Of a stretch of 64,000 nucleotides of DNA, positions 16,370 to 24,573 are shown piece by piece (within the stretch, counting starts at the first letter, position 1; every line of letters starts with the position of its first letter). The notes beneath the pieces are model-generated. The model saw only the letters and a list, made by a program, of their open reading frames with translations. It did no database searches and was not told where the DNA came from. The stretch is from Yinghuangia elevatio. Lineage in GTDB: Bacteria; Actinomycetota; Actinomycetes; Streptomycetales; Streptomycetaceae. A program made the position numbers and the translations under genes. The stretch covers positions 1 through 64,000 of the forward strand of contig NZ_JBEZFP010000039.1 of assembly GCF_040649515.1 (NCBI RefSeq), given 5' to 3'.

Positions 16370-19300
16370 TCACCCACGCAGCCGCAGACCGCGCGGCGTC
16401 GCGTGGAATCCGGCGGCCTCCAGGGCCCGGCCCAGCGACGAGGTCAAGACGCCTTCGCCGTCCGCCCGTTCGACGGTCAGCTTGCCGAGCGCCCCCTCGC
16501 GCACCGCGAGCGCCAGCGCGTCGACGGCCGGTTGCAGCCGCTCGGGCTGCTCGGTCCAGGTGAGCAGCGACCGGCCGCCCCGCTCTACGTAGAGCACCAG
16601 TTCGCCGTCCACGAGTACCACGAGGGCACCGGCCTTGCGGCCCGCCCGGTGTCCGCCCGCGGCCTCGCCGGGGCGGTCCGGCCAGGGCAGCGCCGCGCCG
16701 TACGGGTTGGCGGGGTCGGCCGCCGCGAGCAGCAGTGCCCGCGGCCCCGCGTCGTCGCGCGCCGGGGTGAAGCCGGACCGCCGCGCGCCGGCGTCCGCGA
16801 AGCCGGGCGGCATGCCACCGGACGACGCGTCCCCCGTGAACGCCCCGAAAGCCCCGGACGACTCGGCCCGCCGCTCCGCCGCCTGTTGCAGCGCGCGCAG
16901 CCGGTCCACCGCCCCGTCGGCCGCGAACTGGGCGGCCCCGAGACCTTCGACGAAGTAGCCGCGGCGTACCCGTCCGGTCTCCTCGAACGCCGAGAGCACC
17001 CGGTACGCCGCCGAGAACCCGCCCGGGCTCCCCTCCGCGACCACGGCGCCGCGCGTCACGACACCGTGCCGGTCCAACAGCGTCTCGGCCAACGCGTGCG
17101 CCCGACGCGTCGGATCCTCCTCGCGCTCGGGCACGAGCGACCACCGGCCCACCGCGATGGGCGGCGCGGACCGCGCGGGGGCGACGGGACGGCCACGGCT
17201 GAGCCCGCCGTACCGGCCGCGCGGGGTGGCCCGGCGCGCCCGGTGCGCCGTCGATCCGGCGGTACGCCCGGACCCCATCAGCGCCCGCAGCGGCGCGAGC
17301 GTGTCGCCCGTGACATGGCCCGCCCACGCCAGATCCCACAAAGCCGTGACGACCTCGGCATCGCTCGGCACGGTGGCGTCGGGCGGCAGAAACTGCGGGA
17401 CGCGGTCCGCGATCTGCCGGAAGAACAGGCCGTACCCGCCGTCCAGCGCGGTCAGGACCGCCCGGTGCAGCGGACCGAGGTCGAGCGGCGCGGGCGGCGG
17501 CAGAAGCAGCGGAGCGGCGTCGGCGAGGTAGAGCGACGCCCACCCGTCGTTGCCCGGCAGCGCGCCGTGGCCGGCCCACACCACCTCGCCCGTCGCGCAC
17601 AACTCGTCGAGCAGCGCCGGGTTGTACGCCGCCACGCGCGACGGCAGCACCAGCTTCTCCAGCGCCGACGCCGGAACAGCCGCCCCCTGCAACTGCTCCA
17701 CCGCGCGCACCAGGCCGTCGACGCCGCGCAGCCCGCGGGCTGCGGAACCGCCTGCCCCCTGCCACACCGGCAGGAACCGGGCGAGCGCGAGCGGCGGCAC
17801 CGGTTCGACCTCGTGGCGCAGCGCGGCCAGCGAACGCCGCCGCAGCATCCGCAACACCTCGGCGTCGCACCACTCGGTGCCCGCGCCGCCGGGCCGGAAC
17901 TCGCCGGACACTACCCGGCCGGTCGCCGACAGGCGCTGGTACGCCCCGGTCACCACGGCCGTCCCCAGCCCGAACCGGGCCGCGGCGTCGGCCGCATGGA
18001 AGGGCCCCCGGGTGCGCGCGTGCCGGGCCAACAGGTCGCCGAGCGGGTCCTTGACCGGTTCGGTGAACGCCTCGGGAACCCCCACGGGCAGCGGTGTGCC
18101 CAGCGCGTCGCGCAGCCGCCCGGCGTCCTCGATCGCCGCCCAGCGCTCGACACCCGCGACCCGCACCCGGATCGCCCGGCGCGCCTCCTCCAGCGCGACC
18201 AGCCACCGCGCGGTGTCGGCGGGCGTGCCGAGGCTGCGCTCGGCCACCTCGTCGGTGCCCAGCGGCCCGAGCAGGCGCAGCAGGTCGGCGACACCCTCGA
18301 CGTCGCGCGCCCGCCGGTCCTCGGCCAGCCGCTGCAATTCGGCCTCGGTACGCGCGACCACCTCCGCGTCGAGGAGTTCGCGCAGTTCCGCCTGGCCGAG
18401 CAGCTCGGACAGCAGGCGAGAGTCGAGGGCGAGAGCGGCGGCACGGCGCTCGGCGAGCGGCGAGTCGCCCTCGTACATGAACTGGGCGACGTACCCGAAC
18501 AGCAGCGAGCGGGCGAACGGCGAGGGCTCGGGGGTGGTCACCTCGACGATGCGCACCTTGCGGGCGGCGATGTCGGCCATGAGCTCCGCCAGGCCCGGGA
18601 CGTCGAAGACGTCTTGAAGGCACTCGCGCATCGTCTCCAGGACGATCGGGAACGACCCGTACTCGCTGGCCACCGACAGCAGTTGGGCGGCGCGCTGCCG
18701 CTGCTGCCACAACGGGGTACGTCGGCCCGGCATCCGCCGCGGCAGCAGCAGGGCCCGGGCCGCGCACTCCCGGAACCGCGACGCGAACAGCGCCGAGCCG
18801 CCCACCTCGGCGGTCACCAGCGGCTCGACCTCCGCCGCGTCGAAGACCGCGAAGTCGGGCGGCAGGCTGAACTCGGCGTCGGCGTCCGCGTTTCCTGGGC
18901 TCGATGTCGGGAACAGGTCGACCCCGGACTCGGGGGCACCGCCCAGCCGCCAGGCTGGGGGAGGATCGCCGGTGTCGGGCAGCCGCAGCACGATGCCGTC
19001 GTCGCCGTGCATCGTCTGCACGTCGAGCCCGGTGCGCTCGCGCAGCCGCGCCGCCACCGCGAGCGCCCACGGGGCGTGCACCTGCGCGCCGAACGGCGAG
19101 TGCACCACGACGCGCCAGTCGCCCAGCTCGTCGCGGAACCGCTCGACGACGATCGTCCGGTCGTCCGGGATGTGGCCGCACGCTTCGCGCTGCTCCGCGA
19201 GGTAGGCGAGGAGGTTGTCCACCGCCCACGCGTCCAGTCCCGCCGCCGCGACCCGCTCGCGCGCGCTCTCGGCGTCCATCGCACCGACCTCGCGCAGGAA

Positions 19301-21235
19301 CGCCCCCAGCGCACGCCCCAGTTCCACCGGCCGGCCGAGGGCGTCGCCGTGCCAGAACGGCAGCTTGCCGGGCACGCCCGGCGCGGGGGAGACGAGCACC
19401 TTGTCGTGCGTGATGTCCTCGATGCGCCACGACGACGTGCCCAGGGTGAACACGTCGCCGACGCGCGACTCGTAGACCATCTCCTCGTCGAGTTCCCCGA
19501 CGCGCGACTTCTGCTTGCCGTCACCCGCGGCCAGGAAGACGCCGAAGAGCCCGCGGTCCGGGATGGTCCCGCCGCTGGTCACCGCGAGGCGCTGGGCTCC
19601 GGGCCGGGCGGTCAGCGTGCCGCCGACGCGGTCCCACACCAGGCGCGGGCGCAGCTCGGCGAACGCGTCGCTCGGGTAGCGCCCGGCGAGCATGTCGAGC
19701 ACGGCCTCGTACGCCGACACCGGCAGGGACGCGAACGGCGCGGCCCGGCGTACCAGCGTCAGCAGCTCCTCGACGTCCCAGTCCTCGACCGACACCATCG
19801 AGACGATCTGCTGGGCCAGGACGTCGAGCGGGTTGCGCGGCGGCCGCACGGCCTCGATAGCGCCCGTGCGCATGCGCTCGGTCACCACCGCGGTCTGCAC
19901 GAGGTCGCCGCGGAACTTCGGGAACACGACGCCGCGCGACACCGCACCGACCTGGTGGCCCGCGCGCCCGACGCGCTGGAGGCCGGAGGCGACCGACGGC
20001 GGCGACTCGACCTGCACGACCAGGTCGACGGCGCCCATGTCGATGCCCAGTTCGAGGCTGGAGGTCGCGACCACGGCCGGAAGGCGCCCCGCCTTGAGGT
20101 CTTCCTCGACGAGCGCGCGCTGCTCCTTGGACACCGATCCGTGGTGCGCGCGGGCGAGCACCGGCGGGGCGCCCTTGAGGCTCCCCGCCTGGGCCATGAG
20201 TTCGGCGGGCGGCCCCGACTCGGGCATCGCCTCGCCGGTCGCCCGCTCGTAGGCGATCTCGTTCAGCCGCCCGCACAGCCGCTCGGCGAGGCGCCGCGAG
20301 TTGGCGAAGACGATCGTGGAGCGGTGCGCCTGCACCAGGTCGACGATGCGTTCCTCGACGTGCGGCCACACCGAGGCACGCTGGACCTGGCCGAGTTCGT
20401 CGTACTCGGTGGGCCGCTGGGCCAGTTCGCCGAGGTCCTCGACGGGCACGACCACCGACAGGTCGAAGGTCTTGGCGGCGGGCGGCTGTACGACGGTGAC
20501 CTCGCGCGTGCCGCACAGGAAGCGGGCCACCTCGTCGACGGGCCGCACGGTCGCGGACAGCCCGATGCGCCGCGCCGGGCGGTCGAGGAGCTGGTCGAGG
20601 CGTTCCAGGGTCAGCGCGAGGTGGGCGCCGCGCTTGGTGCCGGCGACGGCGTGCACCTCGTCGACGATGACGGTGTCGACGCCGCGCAGCGCGTCGCGGG
20701 CCTGCGAGGTGAGGATCAGGAACAACGACTCGGGGGTCGTGATCAGGATGTCCGGCGGCTTCGTGGCGAAGCGGCGGCGGTCGGCGGCGGGGGTGTCGCC
20801 GGAGCGTACGCCGACCTCGACCTGCGGCTCGGGCAGCCCCAGCCGCACCGACGCCTGCCGGATCCCGGCGAGCGGGCCGCGCAGGTTGCGCTCGACGTCG
20901 ACCGCGAGCGCTTTCAGCGGCGAGATGTACAGGACGCGGCAGCGCCGCCGGGCGTCGACCGGCGGCGGCTCGGCGGCCAGCCGGTCCAGCGCCGACAGGA
21001 AGGCCGCGAGGGTCTTGCCGGAGCCGGTGGGCGCGACGACCAGGGCGTCGCGGTCCGCGGCGATCGCCGCCCAGGCGCCCGCCTGTGCGGCGGTGGGCCG
21101 GTGGAAGGCCCCCGTGAACCAGTCCCGCGTCGCGGGCGAGAACCCGGCCAGAACCTCGGCGGGGTCGACCAAGGCCTCGGCCTCGGTCGGGGCGGCCTCG
21201 GGGGGCGTCGCGTCAGGGTCGTCATGCATGGCCAT
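16370..21235 (-). CDS. lhr: Large ATP-dependent helicase Lhr
   Basis: A 1621-residue superfamily-2 helicase. The core contains Walker A APTGSGKT (Lys74), DEVH box VIVDEVHAV, TTPESL, SATVRP and the motif VI region QRVGRAGHQVG. The Lhr winged-helix and beta-sheet domains follow to about residue 860, then the long C-terminal domain typical of full-length bacterial Lhr. It is a 3'-5' DNA/RNA-DNA translocase linked to DNA repair in mycobacteria. The start MAMHDDPD at 21235 is chosen; the frame extends 66 residues upstream without family similarity and would overlap the divergent DUF3046 gene. About residues 754-784 (DPPPAWRLGGAPESGVDL...) look like a translated interspersed repeat inside a variable loop. 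Confidence 0.93.
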   Translation of the reverse strand: MAMHDDPDATPPEAAPTEAEALVDPAEVLAGFSPATRDWFTGAFHRPTAAQAGAWAAIAADRDALVVAPTGSGKTLAAFLSALDRLAAEPPPVDARRRCRVLYISPLKALAVDVERNLRGPLAGIRQASVRLGLPEPQVEVGVRSGDTPAADRRRFATKPPDILITTPESLFLILTSQARDALRGVDTVIVDEVHAVAGTKRGAHLALTLERLDQLLDRPARRIGLSATVRPVDEVARFLCGTREVTVVQPPAAKTFDLSVVVPVEDLGELAQRPTEYDELGQVQRASVWPHVEERIVDLVQAHRSTIVFANSRRLAERLCGRLNEIAYERATGEAMPESGPPAELMAQAGSLKGAPPVLARAHHGSVSKEQRALVEEDLKAGRLPAVVATSSLELGIDMGAVDLVVQVESPPSVASGLQRVGRAGHQVGAVSRGVVFPKFRGDLVQTAVVTERMRTGAIEAVRPPRNPLDVLAQQIVSMVSVEDWDVEELLTLVRRAAPFASLPVSAYEAVLDMLAGRYPSDAFAELRPRLVWDRVGGTLTARPGAQRLAVTSGGTIPDRGLFGVFLAAGDGKQKSRVGELDEEMVYESRVGDVFTLGTSSWRIEDITHDKVLVSPAPGVPGKLPFWHGDALGRPVELGRALGAFLREVGAMDAESARERVAAAGLDAWAVDNLLAYLAEQREACGHIPDDRTIVVERFRDELGDWRVVVHSPFGAQVHAPWALAVAARLRERTGLDVQTMHGDDGIVLRLPDTGDPPPAWRLGGAPESGVDLFPTSSPGNADADAEFSLPPDFAVFDAAEVEPLVTAEVGGSALFASRFRECAARALLLPRRMPGRRTPLWQQRQRAAQLLSVASEYGSFPIVLETMRECLQDVFDVPGLAELMADIAARKVRIVEVTTPEPSPFARSLLFGYVAQFMYEGDSPLAERRAAALALDSRLLSELLGQAELRELLDAEVVARTEAELQRLAEDRRARDVEGVADLLRLLGPLGTDEVAERSLGTPADTARWLVALEEARRAIRVRVAGVERWAAIEDAGRLRDALGTPLPVGVPEAFTEPVKDPLGDLLARHARTRGPFHAADAAARFGLGTAVVTGAYQRLSATGRVVSGEFRPGGAGTEWCDAEVLRMLRRRSLAALRHEVEPVPPLALARFLPVWQGAGGSAARGLRGVDGLVRAVEQLQGAAVPASALEKLVLPSRVAAYNPALLDELCATGEVVWAGHGALPGNDGWASLYLADAAPLLLPPPAPLDLGPLHRAVLTALDGGYGLFFRQIADRVPQFLPPDATVPSDAEVVTALWDLAWAGHVTGDTLAPLRALMGSGRTAGSTAHRARRATPRGRYGGLSRGRPVAPARSAPPIAVGRWSLVPEREEDPTRRAHALAETLLDRHGVVTRGAVVAEGSPGGFSAAYRVLSAFEETGRVRRGYFVEGLGAAQFAADGAVDRLRALQQAAERRAESSGAFGAFTGDASSGGMPPGFADAGARRSGFTPARDDAGPRALLLAAADPANPYGAALPWPDRPGEAAGGHRAGRKAGALVVLVDGELVLYVERGGRSLLTWTEQPERLQPAVDALALAVREGALGKLTVERADGEGVLTSSLGRALEAAGFHATPRGLRLRG
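18895..18975. repeat. Candidate interspersed repeat inserted in-frame in lhr
   Basis: Minus strand reads CCTCCCCCAGCC, TGGC, then GGCTGGGCGGTGCCCCC, an imperfect inverted repeat that resembles the dispersed Streptomyces CCCCCAGCC/GGCTGGG element. It translates to the Pro/Gly-rich stretch PPPAWRLGGAPESG, unlike the helicase around it. Half of it recurs at 12479-12502. Confidence 0.4.
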
Positions 21236-21343
21236 TCCATGGTGCCGGGTCCCACCGACAATCGGCCCGACAGCGGCCCGGACACGCGGCCGCGGTCCTC
21301 TCGGCCGGGCGTACGACCGGACCGGCAGGGCTGTCCGGCCTGG

Positions 21344-21349
21344 GATAAT
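21344..21349 (+). promoter_or_regulatory. -10-like GATAAT for leaderless DUF3046 gene
   Basis: GATAAT lies 6 nt before the ATG at 21356, with no ribosome binding site in the gap (cgaccc). Confidence 0.55.
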
Positions 21350-21355
21350 CGACCC

Positions 21356-21550
21356 ATGCGACTGACCGACTTCTGGGAGCGGATGCGCGCCCACTTCGGC
21401 GAGACGTACGCCGACTCGTTCGCCAACGACCACGTCATGACCGAGCTGGGCGGACGCACCGTCGTACAGGCACTGGACGCCGGCTACGAAGCCAAGGACG
21501 TATGGCGCGCCGTCTGCGCAGCCATGGACATACCCCCCTCCCGCCGCTGA
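21356..21550 (+). CDS. DUF3046 protein
   Basis: A 64-residue protein starting MRLTDFWERMRAHFG and matching the DUF3046 family in length and pattern (TDFWERM, YADSFA, VVQALDAG, KDVWRAVC). The function is unknown. In many actinobacteria it is encoded directly upstream of recA-recX (Rv2738c in M. tuberculosis), suggesting a link to recombination. Here the next gene is DUF4132 on the opposite strand and no recA is in view. It is divergent from lhr and appears to be leaderless. Confidence 0.88.
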   Translation: MRLTDFWERMRAHFGETYADSFANDHVMTELGGRTVVQALDAGYEAKDVWRAVCAAMDIPPSRR

Positions 21551-21604
21551 CCCGCGCGGTCCCGACCCCGTTCCATCTCTGCAGGATCTGCTCGAAGCGT
21601 GGCG

Positions 21605-24403
21605 TCAGGCGGTCGGAGGCGGCCCGGAGAGCGAGTCGAGTGCCGCCAGGATCTCGCTGACGAGGGCGGGGCCAAGGTCGGCGAACGTCCGGCTGTGCAC
21701 GGCGGAGGCGTACGCGCCCCGTCCCGTACGGGTGAGTTCGATCGCTTCCAGCGCCTGCGTCGGATTCATGGTCGGCACGCCCGCGTAGATGCCCGGGTGG
21801 TAGGACAGCGTCACCTCCCACCCGTCGCCGAGCGGCAACACGCTTGCGCACTGGTATCCGCCCTGACCAGGAGCCTCGCGAAGCCACCCGCGCCGTTCCA
21901 GACCCAGCAGCTTGGCCGTCTCGACCGTCGCCCCGGCGTACCGCGCCACCTGGGCGTCCGCCGACTCGCCGGGCAGCGGGGTGTGCACCGCACGGTCGAG
22001 TTGCGCGAACGGCTGGGCGATCTCACGGTCCGCGAAGACCTCCACCCATCGCGGGAGGTCGTCGCCCAGCACGGCGGGGTGCGCCACGGCCACGACCGCG
22101 TCGGAGGTCTCGTCGGGCGGCAGAGCGACGACATCGCCGTGAACGTCCGTGAACGCTCCGTCCTCGGAGATCCGGAAGGTGACGGGATCGGCCGCGCCGA
22201 CCTTGGCGGACCACAAAAGGCGCCGGGCGATGTGCCGGATCAGCGGCTGCTCGGCGATGAACTCGCGGAACTCGTCGGCGGTCCACGTACGGCCGCCGAC
22301 CATTGCGGCCTCCAGACGCCGCAGCGCCGCGGTCGCCGTCTTGCGGACGTCCTTCTTGAGCGCCGCGAACCGGTCACGGGCGGCGCCCGCAATCTCGGCG
22401 TCGTCCGCGGGGCCCACCGGGGGCAGGTCCTTGCGGTGCTTCCCGGCCTCGTCGAGGACGTAGGGCCTGAGCTGCGCGTCGAATCCCACCGTGAAGCGGC
22501 GCGATCCGAAGTCGAGAACGGTCGTTCCGTCGGCGTCCAACCCGAAGTCGGGGACGAGGCGCTCGGCGAGCTGGGCGTCGCTCAGCCCGAGCGACGCGGC
22601 CACCTCGGCCACTTTGTCCTTCGCCCGGGTACGCACCGCGCGCAGCCCTTGGCCTCGGGACAACGCGAGCAGCCGCCGCAAGGTCGCCGGGGTGCCGATC
22701 GCGGCCAGCACGTCGACGCCGTCGACCGCACGCTTGTGTACGCCCTGGTGCGGCCACCGCAGCACAAAGGGTTCCAGTCGTGCCGCCGTGTCGTCCGTAC
22801 CGAGCACGCCCAGCGCGTGGAACGCCCACGCTTCCTTGGTCGGCATGCCCGCGAGGCGCCAGGCCTCGAAGAGCGCCCAGGCGAACGCGGCCGCCGCGTC
22901 GGGGTCGCAGGCGGCCTTGACTTCGACCAGTCCGGCGTACGGCATGCCGGGCTTGGAAATCGCCAGCATCGCCACGAGAGCACCGGCGGCCTCGTCGGGC
23001 AGTGCGGTGCCGGACCGGAGGGTGACCTGCGGAAGCATGGACGGAGAGGCCCACTGCGGGATGGCCGGCATGCGCGCCGGCAGGCCGAGCGACAGCGGGT
23101 CGGTCGCGAACATCGCGTCGATCGCCGCAGCCGCTCTGCTTCCGTACGTCGCGGCGGCCTTGCGTACCACCGCCTCGCCGTCGTCGGCGGCGATGTGGCG
23201 CAACGCGCGCTCAGCCGCCCGGCGTTCGGGACCGGCTTTGCCGACGGCGTCGGGGACGAGCAGCCGCGCGGCATCGTCCTGATGCCGGGTGAGCCAGGCC
23301 GCAGCCACGTCGCGCGGGGCGTCCGAACGGCGGTGCAGCCAACCGGCCATGAGGCGCGCGGTGTCGAGATCCACGACGGGCATGAGCACGTCGGCCTTGT
23401 GGATCGGCGACTCGAGCGCCACGGCGAGCATCAGGGGAATCGCGTCGGCTTCGTACGTGGCCAGCAGCGCGCGGGCGTCGGAGGGCGCGAACCACCGAAG
23501 GTTCGGCCGCCAGCACAGCAGCTCGTCGGTGAGGCCCGCGTCCGAATTCTGGAGGAAGAGCTGGACGGCCTCCCAATCGGACAGTTCGCCGGCGCGCAGG
23601 GCGTCGACACGCTCGGTGGTCAGAGGTATCGGCCGCGGGCTCGGGCTCTGCCGCGCGGCGGCGGCGAACGCCTCGCGCTCCCCGGCTTGCCAGACCAATC
23701 GGCCGGTCGCCCCTGCTGCGAGGCCCGGGACCGTGACCGGACGGGTGCGCTTGCGCGTCCACGGGGGAGTCGCCAGCACGGGCGGAACTTCCGCGGCGGA
23801 CGCGGGCGGCGCCGTGACGACGACGCGCGTCTGCGCGTCGATGATCCCGACGGTCTCCGGGTCGAGCATCGGGCGCACGGCCGCGACGAGGTCGCGGTGC
23901 GCGTCGATGTGCGTGGTGAGCAGCAGTCGGGCCGTGGCGGCAGCGGGCTCGGGATCCTCCGCGACCGCGTCCACCAGCAGGCGCAGCGCGCGGACCGGGT
24001 AGCGCTTCGCCGCGGCGAGCACCGCAGCCCGAGCGTGGTCCACATGGTCGAGCAGGACGCGGAACGCCTCGTCGGTGGGCAGTTCGACGAGGATGCCGTA
24101 GAGCTTGCGCCGGTCGGACGGAGAGATGTAGTTGTACGTGTTCTCCATGGTGCCGCTCAGCTCCTGGACGACCGTGGCGGCCCAGACGACGTCGACGCCG
24201 TCGAGAGCTGCCGCGTCGGCCTCGATCCCGGCTGCCGCGGCCAGCCAGTGGGAGATGTACCCGCTGAGCGTGGCGGCGAGCCGCTCTGGGTCGTGCGGCG
24301 CCGACGCGCGGAGGGTCGTGGATCGATTCCAGGCGTCCGGCAGAACGAACGTTCCCTCGTGGCGAGTTGCGCGCGTCGCTGTCGTCGGCGTTTCGGTGCC
24401 CAC
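21605..24403 (-). CDS. DUF4132 (MolR/YehI-like) protein
   Basis: A 932-residue soluble protein, largely alpha-helical with HEAT-like stretches (about 80-400). A C-terminal region has the DUF4132 pattern (SLGLSDAQLAERLVPDFGLDADG, TVLDFGSRRFTVGFD, LPPVG... RFAALKKDVRKTA, FRISEDGAFTDVHGD). Relatives are E. coli MolR and YehI, encoded beside a MoxR-type ATPase (YehL), a vWA protein (YehP) and a SWIM protein (YehQ). No such partner is within this window, so the gene is an orphan. No catalytic motif is recognisable, and the name molybdate regulator in databases is weakly founded. The GTG start follows an AAAGGGGA site. It sits where recA is expected. Confidence 0.75.
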   Translation of the reverse strand: MGTETPTTATRATRHEGTFVLPDAWNRSTTLRASAPHDPERLAATLSGYISHWLAAAAGIEADAAALDGVDVVWAATVVQELSGTMENTYNYISPSDRRKLYGILVELPTDEAFRVLLDHVDHARAAVLAAAKRYPVRALRLLVDAVAEDPEPAAATARLLLTTHIDAHRDLVAAVRPMLDPETVGIIDAQTRVVVTAPPASAAEVPPVLATPPWTRKRTRPVTVPGLAAGATGRLVWQAGEREAFAAAARQSPSPRPIPLTTERVDALRAGELSDWEAVQLFLQNSDAGLTDELLCWRPNLRWFAPSDARALLATYEADAIPLMLAVALESPIHKADVLMPVVDLDTARLMAGWLHRRSDAPRDVAAAWLTRHQDDAARLLVPDAVGKAGPERRAAERALRHIAADDGEAVVRKAAATYGSRAAAAIDAMFATDPLSLGLPARMPAIPQWASPSMLPQVTLRSGTALPDEAAGALVAMLAISKPGMPYAGLVEVKAACDPDAAAAFAWALFEAWRLAGMPTKEAWAFHALGVLGTDDTAARLEPFVLRWPHQGVHKRAVDGVDVLAAIGTPATLRRLLALSRGQGLRAVRTRAKDKVAEVAASLGLSDAQLAERLVPDFGLDADGTTVLDFGSRRFTVGFDAQLRPYVLDEAGKHRKDLPPVGPADDAEIAGAARDRFAALKKDVRKTATAALRRLEAAMVGGRTWTADEFREFIAEQPLIRHIARRLLWSAKVGAADPVTFRISEDGAFTDVHGDVVALPPDETSDAVVAVAHPAVLGDDLPRWVEVFADREIAQPFAQLDRAVHTPLPGESADAQVARYAGATVETAKLLGLERRGWLREAPGQGGYQCASVLPLGDGWEVTLSYHPGIYAGVPTMNPTQALEAIELTRTGRGAYASAVHSRTFADLGPALVSEILAALDSLSGPPPTA

Positions 24404-24498
24404 CTTGGTCCCCTTTCCGGCCCCGGGGGCCGAGCGCGACGAATCTAGCCAACCGCTCCGACAGTGAGGCCGGCGCGTGCGGTGAACGGTCTGCGGGC

Positions 24499-24528
24499 CG
24501 CACGGTCGCCCGTACGGCCGACCGTGCG
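24499..24528. promoter_or_regulatory. 10-10-10 inverted repeat between DUF4132 and permease genes
   Basis: CGCACGGTCG (24499-24508) and its exact complement CGACCGTGCG (24519-24528) are separated by 10 bp in a 170-bp divergent promoter region. The size and placement suit a dimeric regulator site or a hairpin. Confidence 0.4.
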
Positions 24529-24560
24529 GTCGTATGCCCTAAATTGCATAGATCGCGGCA

Positions 24561-24566
24561 TAGGGT
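24561..24566 (+). promoter_or_regulatory. -10-like TAGGGT for leaderless permease gene
   Basis: TAGGGT is followed by 7 nt and the GTG at 24574. It is embedded in an imperfect inverted repeat, ATGCCCTA (24534-24541) against TAGGGTGCAT (24561-24570), which may be an operator. Confidence 0.5.
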
Positions 24567-24573
24567 GCATTCC

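Noticed and set aside
16080..19430. A second long minus-strand frame of 1116 codons inside lhr
   Set aside because: A shadow caused by high GC; it has no domain and lies in a different frame from the clear Lhr motifs.
16172..21550. A 1792-residue open frame opposite lhr
   Set aside because: Its sequence is Arg/Gly/Ala-rich without domains and mirrors lhr codons; only its last 65 codons (21356-21550) are the real DUF3046 gene.
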